Of a stretch of DNA of 64,000 nucleotides, positions 58,148-64,000 are shown piece by piece. The stretch is from contig JAPLKG010000008.1 of assembly GCA_026388185.1 (NCBI GenBank), positions 248,001 to 312,000 of the forward strand, written 5' to 3'. Source of the stretch: Candidatus Eisenbacteria bacterium (lineage in GTDB: Bacteria > Eisenbacteria > RBG-16-71-46 > JAFGJU01). Numbering within the stretch: position 1 is the first letter of the stretch; each line of letters opens with the position of its first letter. The notes under the pieces were generated by a model, which searched no databases, was not told the DNA's origin, and saw nothing but the letters and a program-made list of their open reading frames with translations. Position numbers and translations under genes: made by a program.

Positions 58148-59746
58148 ATGAGTGCAGATCACAAAGGCTATCTCTGTCTCGTACTTCACGCACACCTTCC
58201 GTACGTTAGGCATCCCGAGTACGAGCTTTTCTTGGAAGAGGATTGGCTCTACGAGAGTATTACGGAAACGTACATTCCTCTTCTGATGGTTCTGGAAAGG
58301 CTGACTGCCGAAGGTGTTCCTTACAGAGTGACGATTTCACTTAGTCCGAGTCTGGTAGGCATGCTGCGGGACCCGCTCCTCCAGGATCGTTATGTTCGAC
58401 ACATCGAGCGATTGATCGACCTTGCCCACAGAGAGGTGGAACGAACCCAAGGAGATTCGGACTTCAATAGGCTTGCTCGGATGTATCTCGATAGCTTCAC
58501 GAGCGCCAGGAACTACTTCTTGGATAGATGCCGGAAAGATCTCACTCAAGGTTTTCGAGACCTCCAGGAACACGGTGGAGTTGAGCTCATACCTTGTGCG
58601 GCCACGCACGGATATCTTCCGCTCATGACAATGGTGCCCGAGGCCGTACGGGCTCAGATTAGTGTCGCCGCGAGCCACCACGAACGGTGCTTCGGCCGCA
58701 GGCCTCGAGGCATGTGGCTGCCGGAGTGCGGGTACGAACCGGGTATCGACCGCTTCCTCAAGGAAGCAGGACTGAGATTCTTCTTTACCGACGCCCACGG
58801 GATTCTGCACGCTTCTCCGAGACCCAAGCACGGGGTCTTTGCTCCGATTTTCTGTCCTTCCGGGACCGCCGCCTTCGGAAGAGACCTCGAATCGTCAAAA
58901 CAAGTCTGGAGCTCCGTTGAAGGCTATCCGGGAGACTACTGGTACAGAGAATTCTACCGGGACATCGGCTACGACATGGACTACGAATACATCAGGCCTT
59001 ACATTTGTGCCGACGGGAAGAGAAAGAACACGGGAATCAAGTATTATCGCGTGACCGGGCGCACTCCGCGCAAAGAGATATACGATCCTGACGCGGCGCT
59101 CGAGAAGGCCGCGATGCACGCGGCAAACTTCATGTTCAACAGGGAAAAGCAGGTGGAGTACCTCTACGACAAGATGGACGGACGTCGCCCCATCATAGTG
59201 GCGCCGTACGACGCCGAGCTTTTCGGACACTGGTGGTACGAGGGACCTCGGTGGATAGAGTTCCTGATCAGAAAGATGGCCTACGACCAGAAGACTCTGA
59301 AACTTGTGACGCCCAGCGAATATCTGGACGAAAACCCTCAGAACCAGATTGCCACTCCCTCTCTTTCGAGTTGGGGTTGGAAGGGTTACAGCGAGGTATG
59401 GCTTGAGGGCAGTAACGACTGGATCTATCCCCACCTTCACATGGCGGCGCAGCGGATGGTCGAACTGGCCACGACTTTCAAGGAGCCCACGCCTTTGGAA
59501 GGGCGCGCCCTGGCGCAGGCTGCCCGCGAACTACTCTTGGCTCAGAGCAGTGACTGGGCGTTCATAATGACGTCAGGCACGATGGTTCCCTACGCCGTGA
59601 GAAGAACAAAGGAACACGTGGGCAGGTTCACAGAACTGTACGACGGCCTGAGGTCTCATTGCATCGACGTGAGAAAACTCGAGGAAATGGAATGGAAAGA
59701 TAACATCTTTCCTGAGATCGACTATCGCGTGTACGCCCCCAGGTAA
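58148..59746 (+). CDS. GH57 1,4-alpha-glucan branching enzyme (DUF1957 type)
   Basis: Protein of 532 residues. LVLHAHLPYVRHPEYE at the start, nucleophile E193 in WLPECGYEPG and acid D355 in VAPYDAELFGHWWYEGP. These match the positions of the catalytic pair in the Thermococcus kodakarensis branching enzyme (E183, D354). The C-terminal helical domain (430-520) is the DUF1957 part and ends without the archaeal HhH tail. It makes alpha-1,6 branches in glycogen, in the cytoplasm. No glycogen synthase is in the window. Confidence 0.92.
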   Translation: MSADHKGYLCLVLHAHLPYVRHPEYELFLEEDWLYESITETYIPLLMVLERLTAEGVPYRVTISLSPSLVGMLRDPLLQDRYVRHIERLIDLAHREVERTQGDSDFNRLARMYLDSFTSARNYFLDRCRKDLTQGFRDLQEHGGVELIPCAATHGYLPLMTMVPEAVRAQISVAASHHERCFGRRPRGMWLPECGYEPGIDRFLKEAGLRFFFTDAHGILHASPRPKHGVFAPIFCPSGTAAFGRDLESSKQVWSSVEGYPGDYWYREFYRDIGYDMDYEYIRPYICADGKRKNTGIKYYRVTGRTPRKEIYDPDAALEKAAMHAANFMFNREKQVEYLYDKMDGRRPIIVAPYDAELFGHWWYEGPRWIEFLIRKMAYDQKTLKLVTPSEYLDENPQNQIATPSLSSWGWKGYSEVWLEGSNDWIYPHLHMAAQRMVELATTFKEPTPLEGRALAQAARELLLAQSSDWAFIMTSGTMVPYAVRRTKEHVGRFTELYDGLRSHCIDVRKLEEMEWKDNIFPEIDYRVYAPR

Positions 59747-59758
59747 AGAGCGTCTTCC

Positions 59759-59795
59759 GGCGCGAGAAGTCTCTCACGCGGCGCGAGAAGTCTCT
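59759..59795 (+). repeat. Tandem 16-bp direct repeats, 21-bp period
   Basis: GGCGCGAGAAGTCTCT occurs at 59759-59774 and again, without mismatch, at 59780-59795. The start-to-start distance of 21 bp is two helical turns. Each copy has an inner GAGA-AG-TCTC dyad. They lie 27 bp upstream of the -35 box at 59822, the place of an activator site. Confidence 0.75.
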
Positions 59796-59821
59796 TTCCA
59801 GCGTGCTTGAGCTTTTTGGCC

Positions 59822-59850
59822 TTGACAACTCCCAGAGTCCTCTTTACTCT
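59822..59850 (+). promoter_or_regulatory. Promoter of the heme lipoprotein gene
   Basis: TTGACA (59822-59827), exact 17-nt spacer, TACTCT (59845-59850, 4 of 6). It starts transcription about 48 nt before ATG 59905 and lies just downstream of the paired 16-bp repeats. Confidence 0.6.
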
Positions 59851-59904
59851 TCTTGGGCAGCGTAGCTGCCGGGGGTCGGCCTGTACAACGAGAGGTTTGC
59901 TCAA

Positions 59905-60984
59905 ATGAAAAAACTTTGTCTTCGCTTTGCGCTAGGAGCTATTGCGCTGGTTCTTGTTCTCGGCATTGGTTGTAGTGAGAAGAGCACGTGGTCGGTTCCT
60001 GGCGTTGTTCTCGAGTCGGTTTTTACGACCGAGCCGCCTCGGATTGACGGAAAAGCGCTTGACAGAGAGTGGTTCTCGGCTCCCGAGCTCATGGTTGCCG
60101 TGGGAGACAACAACGGAAACGGTGGCGGCAGCTTCTACGTCAGGATTAAGTCCGTGTACACCGCTTATGATACGGTCTACTTCTTGCTTCAGTGGGCCGA
60201 CGCAGAGGAAAGCGCGTATCCCGATCGCTTGATTTACTGCGGAGAACCCTGGAGAGAGAGGTCTTGCGCATCCGATCTCGGCCTGGTGCAGTCCAGTAGC
60301 TGGACGAGACGCCCGTGGGAGATCGAGAATGAAGACAGGGCCGCCTTCATGTTTGAGATTACTCCCGCCAGCGATGCGTCGGGGACGTTTGCCTCTCGGG
60401 GGTGCAGCGTGGCGTGTCACGGAAACATGCATCCGACCGCAGGCAAGCTCGACGTGTGGTACTGGATGGCCGTTAGGACGAACCAGGTGAGTCGTTGCGA
60501 CGATATGCGCGCTGATTCTGCCGGACTCGCGGGAGACACCGGTGACGGGACTTGGAGAATCAATTGGAGAGATCCGACCTTCGTGCCAAAGTACTTAGCG
60601 CAGGGCGATAACGGAGGTCTGAGCCCCGCCAAGTGCATCTACGATCCCGGCATCTTTGGCAGGGGATTCAACCAGTGTGACACGATCAATCCTTATTCAG
60701 GCCTTGCCTGGGGCGACACGCTGAATCCTGAGGGGTTCGACTACGTGCCTGCCTACGTCGTGAAATGGCCTACCGGAAGCAGAGGGGACATCGTTGCCAA
60801 GGGTTTCTGGGATGATGGCCGCTGGACGGTCGAGATTAAGAGAGCCATGCGCCCGGCAGGTCACGAAAGTGAAGACGTTTTCTTCTACCCTGCCAGAACG
60901 TACAACTTTGCGGTAGCAATCATGAACGGATCGCGGGAGATTCACAGCGGCTCAGATCCTCTCGTCTTGAAGTTCAGGCAGTAG
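59905..60984 (+). CDS. Ethylbenzene dehydrogenase-related heme-binding lipoprotein
   Basis: Protein of 359 residues. The signal peptide ends in lipobox LGIGC (Cys at 23). The mature part resembles the EB_dh/heme-b gamma-subunit fold: PRIDGKALDREWFSAPEL near 45, VYFLLQWADAEESAYP near 90, AAFMFEI near 148, and DVWYWMAVRTNQV near 184. C167-SVA-C171-H172 is a CX3CH variant of the c-heme motif, followed by M175. It may carry b- or c-type heme on the periplasmic side of a membrane. No molybdenum catalytic subunit is near. Flanked by its own promoter and terminator, so it is monocistronic. Confidence 0.75.
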   Translation: MKKLCLRFALGAIALVLVLGIGCSEKSTWSVPGVVLESVFTTEPPRIDGKALDREWFSAPELMVAVGDNNGNGGGSFYVRIKSVYTAYDTVYFLLQWADAEESAYPDRLIYCGEPWRERSCASDLGLVQSSSWTRRPWEIENEDRAAFMFEITPASDASGTFASRGCSVACHGNMHPTAGKLDVWYWMAVRTNQVSRCDDMRADSAGLAGDTGDGTWRINWRDPTFVPKYLAQGDNGGLSPAKCIYDPGIFGRGFNQCDTINPYSGLAWGDTLNPEGFDYVPAYVVKWPTGSRGDIVAKGFWDDGRWTVEIKRAMRPAGHESEDVFFYPARTYNFAVAIMNGSREIHSGSDPLVLKFRQ

Positions 60985-61007
60985 TTCTTTTCGGATCGAA
61001 GGGTTCT

Positions 61008-61042
61008 GAGCCTCGGAGCGTGTAGTTCCGAGGCTCTTTTTT
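61008..61042 (+). terminator. Rho-independent terminator
   Basis: GAGCCTCGGA (61008-61017) pairs perfectly with TCCGAGGCTC (61027-61036) around a 9-nt loop, followed by TTTTTT (61037-61042). It ends the heme lipoprotein transcript 24 nt after its stop codon. Confidence 0.92.
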
Positions 61043-61044
61043 CC

Positions 61045-61073
61045 TTGACACTGCCGGTTATCGCCACTAGAAT
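61045..61073 (+). promoter_or_regulatory. Strong promoter for the barrel-tldD transcript
   Basis: TTGACA (61045-61050), 17-nt spacer, TAGAAT (61068-61073, 5 of 6). The -35 box begins three bases after the U tract of the terminator. The leader to ATG 61198 is about 118 nt and T-rich. Confidence 0.75.
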
Positions 61074-61197
61074 TCACTGACGTTTTTCAGTTCGCAAATG
61101 GCCCTGTGTTGCCGTTTTTTTGTTTTCTTACTGAAGGATTCCCTGATTACTGGAGACGGGTTCGTCGCGGGGTTGAAACGGGAAAGGAGACTTTGCT

Positions 61198-62736
61198 ATG
61201 GGCAGAGAAAGAAGCGCACTGCTTCTTTTGCTGGTAGTCTCACTCGTGCTGCTTGCTATTCCCACGTCTTCTTCCGCTTACCTGGAAACTATATGGCTTC
61301 GCGGTACCGGTGTTGAGCTCATTCAAGGGTCCGGAACAATCCGTCTTGCCGGCATGGGGAACCTGACAGTAGCGATTGAAGACGAAAACAATCAAGTTGA
61401 CCTCTACGATTTCACGGGTAACGTCGCCGCCCTCGCTCTGGACAAGAACACGAGCAATGTGGATTCCTGGGCCAGCTACGGCAAGTGGGCTGATGAGAAG
61501 GACGATTTCCGATGGCAGGACATCGACATTGTGCAGAGTGGGGCACTCGTCGTACTGAGAGGCAAGGGCGACTATGCGGGGGGAGTGACCATCTCAACTC
61601 GCAGACTCGATCTCAATAGAGTTGACGACCGGAATCTGAGGGAACTGCTGAAAGTAAGCTTTCCGAAGAGTGAGACTGCAAGGCCCGAAACCTCTCTGGT
61701 CGATACGGAGATAACGAGTGACCTTGTGGAGGGATACTACACTCACAAGGTTTTCGGCCGTGCTTTCCTCGGGGTGCACGGATGGGGGATGTTCGATGCT
61801 GAAAAAAAACCCGTGCGACTTCATTATGACCTGACCGACGATGTGGACGATTTTGGTGGAGGCCTGGGCCTTGTAGTCCTGCCGACCAAGTGGATGCAAA
61901 TCGGCGGAACCGTGGACTTGAATTCTCAACTTGTTGAAGCCACAAGCGTGGACGCTTTTCATCAGGATACGTACACTCAGAAACGTGGCATACTTACTGT
62001 TTCATCGCACGCCTTGCTAGAATTCATGGGCAAGCTGCGCGGCGTGATGAACTACAAACATTCTTCCTTTGATAGCGACGAGACGTTGGACCTGCACTGG
62101 TCTGAGCTCTACGTGTTGAATCCGCAGTTGGAAACGGACGTCCGCATGAAGCTCAAGGTTGCTTCCGAGTCGCACGTGTCCGATTTTTTCGCCACTCGTT
62201 GGATCGTCTCGGGGCTTGGATTACCGCTCACGGTGAGCGGCTATTTTGATATGTTGAACGAGGAGTTCTGGCTTCACAACGAGCCGAATGTGATCCTTTG
62301 GGTGGACGAGTATGACGAGGCCCTGAACGAATGGAATCTCAGGGGTGGGGCGTCATACAAGATTGGAGAGAAAGGGCAGGCGGGAATGGAGGTACGTCTC
62401 AATAGAGGAAAGTTGGAGAACCGACTCCCCATTGAGGAAGGATACCGGAATTTCCGCACCCTGGATGTCAGAGGTGGCGGTGAGTATCGCCTCCTGAGAT
62501 GGCTCGCTCTCAGGGCCGGATATTCCCGAGCTAAAGAAGAGAGAAGCATAGGAGTGCCCGAATACGATTTCAATTCGAACACGCTCTCTGTGGGTGCTGG
62601 GTGCTTCCTGAGAAAAGATAGCCTGAGTCTCGACGCCGCTTTCGTCAACAAGGTGACCAGGCCGGAACAGGACATCGGTGACGGGAGAGAGACCAGGGAT
62701 CAAAGCTTTACACTGTACGGTCGGTTCCTCTTCTAG
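61198..62736 (+). CDS. Predicted outer-membrane beta-barrel protein
   Basis: Protein of 512 residues with AAAGGAGA seven bases before ATG. A signal peptide runs to about residue 27 (ALLLLLVVSLVLLAIP...SSA). The mature chain has many amphipathic strands with Gly/Tyr/Trp and ends FTLYGRFLF, a terminal Phe typical of the BamA recognition signal. No known family recognised. RLAGMGNLTVAIEDE near the start recalls the early conserved strand seen in PorV/FadL-like candidate-phylum barrels. It is co-transcribed with tldD 15 nt downstream. Function not assignable. Confidence 0.68.
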   Translation: MGRERSALLLLLVVSLVLLAIPTSSSAYLETIWLRGTGVELIQGSGTIRLAGMGNLTVAIEDENNQVDLYDFTGNVAALALDKNTSNVDSWASYGKWADEKDDFRWQDIDIVQSGALVVLRGKGDYAGGVTISTRRLDLNRVDDRNLRELLKVSFPKSETARPETSLVDTEITSDLVEGYYTHKVFGRAFLGVHGWGMFDAEKKPVRLHYDLTDDVDDFGGGLGLVVLPTKWMQIGGTVDLNSQLVEATSVDAFHQDTYTQKRGILTVSSHALLEFMGKLRGVMNYKHSSFDSDETLDLHWSELYVLNPQLETDVRMKLKVASESHVSDFFATRWIVSGLGLPLTVSGYFDMLNEEFWLHNEPNVILWVDEYDEALNEWNLRGGASYKIGEKGQAGMEVRLNRGKLENRLPIEEGYRNFRTLDVRGGGEYRLLRWLALRAGYSRAKEERSIGVPEYDFNSNTLSVGAGCFLRKDSLSLDAAFVNKVTRPEQDIGDGRETRDQSFTLYGRFLF

Positions 62737-62751
62737 GGGAGATGAGAAGGA

Positions 62752-64000
62752 ATGAAAGATCTCGCCCTTCTCGCCATGGACGTCGCCAAGGCTGGTGGAG
62801 CCAGCTACGGTGACATCCGAATGATCGAGACGAAAGTGGAGAACGTCTCCACAAAGAACGGCAAAGTCGGCTCTTACGAAGCCATAGAGGACATCGGGTT
62901 CGGAGTGCGCGTCATTGCGTCTGGTTCGTGGGGCTTCGCCAGCAGCGACGACCTTTCGAGAGAATCTGTCCAGGCGACCGCCAGGCGGGCCATAGAGACT
63001 GCCCTTGCCAGCTCAAAGCTCAAGGAACAGGAGACTGTGCTGATTCCCGAGGGCGCGCACGTGGGCAGGTGGAGTACGCCCTGCAAGATCGATCCTTTCA
63101 ATGTGCCTCTCGACCAAAAACTGTCATTCTTATTTCAGGTGGACGAGGGCTTGAGGCGGGTCAAGGGGCTCACGATTGCGGAGTGTTCCCTCGGTTTCTT
63201 GCGCGAGAAGCAGATCTACGCCAGCACGGAAGGCTCTTACATAGAGCAAGAGCTTCTTCATTCCGGTGGCGGGATGGTGGCTTTTGCGGTGGGGCAGGGA
63301 GACGTCCAGCGTCGCTCTTTCCCTTCAAGTGAGGGCCATTACGCTTCGGGTGGATACGAGATTGTGGAGGGACTGAACCTTCTCGAGAACTGTGAACGTG
63401 TTGGTCGGGAGGCGGTCGCTCTTCTTTCCGCCGACGAGTGTCCTTCCGGAAAGAAAGACATCATTCTCGACGGTGCGCAATTGTGCCTCCAGATTCATGA
63501 GTCCGTGGGGCACCCCTCTGAACTTGATAGAGTGCTGGGCACGGAGGCCAATTACGCCGGTACCAGCTATCTCAGTCTTGATAAGCACAAGAAGCTCCAG
63601 CTTGGCTCTGAGCACGTGACCATCGTTGCCGATTCCACGCTGCCTGGTGGGCTTGCCACCGCAGGCTTTGACGACGAGGGCGTTGCGGCGCAGAAGTGGG
63701 AGCTTGTTTCGAAGGGTCGTTTTGTGGGCTACCTCACTTCCCGGGAGTTTGCGGCCGTATGCGGTGACGATAGGAGCAGAGGCTGCATGAGAGCTGACGG
63801 TTGGAACAGGATTCCACTCGTCAGAATGACGAACATCGGCCTTGCTCCCGGTAACTGGGACCTTGAGGATTTGATCGCGGACACCAAAGACGGCATCTTC
63901 ATGCTCACCAACAAGAGCTGGAGCATCGACCAGATGCGCTACAACTTCCAGTTCTCCACCGAGATTGCCTGGGAGATCAAAAACGGGAAGCGGGGACGCA
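62752..64000 (+). CDS. tldD: TldD family metalloprotease, 3' end outside the window
   Basis: At least 416 residues, open at the right edge. Start is ATG 62752 after GAGAAGG. The N-terminal domain has FGVRVIASGSWGFASS near 46; the metal site is H249-ESVG-H254 in HESVGHPSELDR; later SRGCMRADGW and RMTNIGLAPG are TldD-typical. With TldE (PmbA), expected downstream, it forms a heterodimeric protease that degrades unfolded peptides and matures some RiPPs. No precursor peptide is visible here. Confidence 0.92.
   Translation, partial: MKDLALLAMDVAKAGGASYGDIRMIETKVENVSTKNGKVGSYEAIEDIGFGVRVIASGSWGFASSDDLSRESVQATARRAIETALASSKLKEQETVLIPEGAHVGRWSTPCKIDPFNVPLDQKLSFLFQVDEGLRRVKGLTIAECSLGFLREKQIYASTEGSYIEQELLHSGGGMVAFAVGQGDVQRRSFPSSEGHYASGGYEIVEGLNLLENCERVGREAVALLSADECPSGKKDIILDGAQLCLQIHESVGHPSELDRVLGTEANYAGTSYLSLDKHKKLQLGSEHVTIVADSTLPGGLATAGFDDEGVAAQKWELVSKGRFVGYLTSREFAAVCGDDRSRGCMRADGWNRIPLVRMTNIGLAPGNWDLEDLIADTKDGIFMLTNKSWSIDQMRYNFQFSTEIAWEIKNGKRGR

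Noticed and set aside
59759-59795. CRISPR-like repeats
   Set aside because: Only two copies with a 5-bp gap and no cas genes; better read as an operator.

Overview
The window is a dense chromosomal segment of a rod-shaped, LPS-bearing diderm bacterium. All but one of its genes lie on the + strand, mostly in short-spaced or overlapping operons. The evidence for an outer membrane is a full KDO branch (kdsB, kdsA, kdsC, kdsD), a lipid A acyltransferase, LptB and an LptC-like lipoprotein, a BamD-like lipoprotein and two predicted beta-barrels. Arginine is written mainly with AGG/AGA and many genes start with GTG or TTG. A two-subunit iron-sulfur type fumarase hints at an anaerobic or microaerobic life. 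I cannot name the organism. The gene mix (mannose-type PTS with HPr kinase in a Gram-negative, RpoN, a GH57 branching enzyme beside a DUF4912 protein) fits an uncultured lineage near the FCB-type candidate phyla better than a well-known genus, but this is inference.

Layout. 1-4 kb: the end of an NlpC/P60 gene, a beta-barrel protein, a rhomboid protease with a TPR tail, and a small secreted protein on the - strand. 4-11 kb: mreB-mreC-mreD-mrdA-rodA (rod shape), lgt and a ComF-type gene. 11.5-20 kb: a two-domain radical SAM protein, rng, then a two-gene foreign-looking glycan island (GT4 fusion plus GH130), then rplU and rpmA. 20-28 kb: fumarase subunits, kdsB, pyrG, kdsA, kdsC, kdsD, lpxL, lptC, lptB. 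29-40.4 kb: rpoN, lipA, hpf, hprK, rapZ, PTS IIA-IIB, a GH57 glucanotransferase, PTS IIC-IID, ptsH, ptsI. 40.4-49.4 kb: bifunctional phosphoglucose/phosphomannose isomerase, a sugar nucleotidyltransferase, metK, ahcY, ftsK, rimO and an unrecognised exported protein. 49.5-56.9 kb: bamD-like, nadD, polA, coaE, prfB (with a programmed +1 frameshift) and a phosphohexomutase. 56.9-64 kb: DUF4912 protein, GH57 branching enzyme, an ethylbenzene-dehydrogenase-like heme lipoprotein, a beta-barrel protein and a truncated tldD.

How they fit together. KDO synthesis, CTP supply (PyrG), lipid A acylation and LPS export genes are adjacent. The rpoN-hpf-rapZ block known from proteobacteria is here continuous with HPr kinase and a complete mannose-family PTS, so sugar uptake, HPr-Ser phosphorylation and RapZ are encoded together. 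Mannose-6-P from the PTS, isomerised by the PGI/PMI enzyme, and mannose-1-P from the GH130 phosphorylase could meet at the phosphohexomutase and nucleotidyltransferase. Two GH57 enzymes (glucanotransferase, branching enzyme) point to storage alpha-glucan metabolism.

The observations most worth following are the glycan island between rng and rplU with an 8-bp flanking repeat, the GH57 gene inside the PTS operon, the DUF4912 protein with a histone-like tail beside the branching enzyme, and the 21-bp-phased direct repeats upstream of a strong promoter driving a heme lipoprotein with an unusual CX3CH motif. No transposase, CRISPR array, rRNA or tRNA gene was seen.
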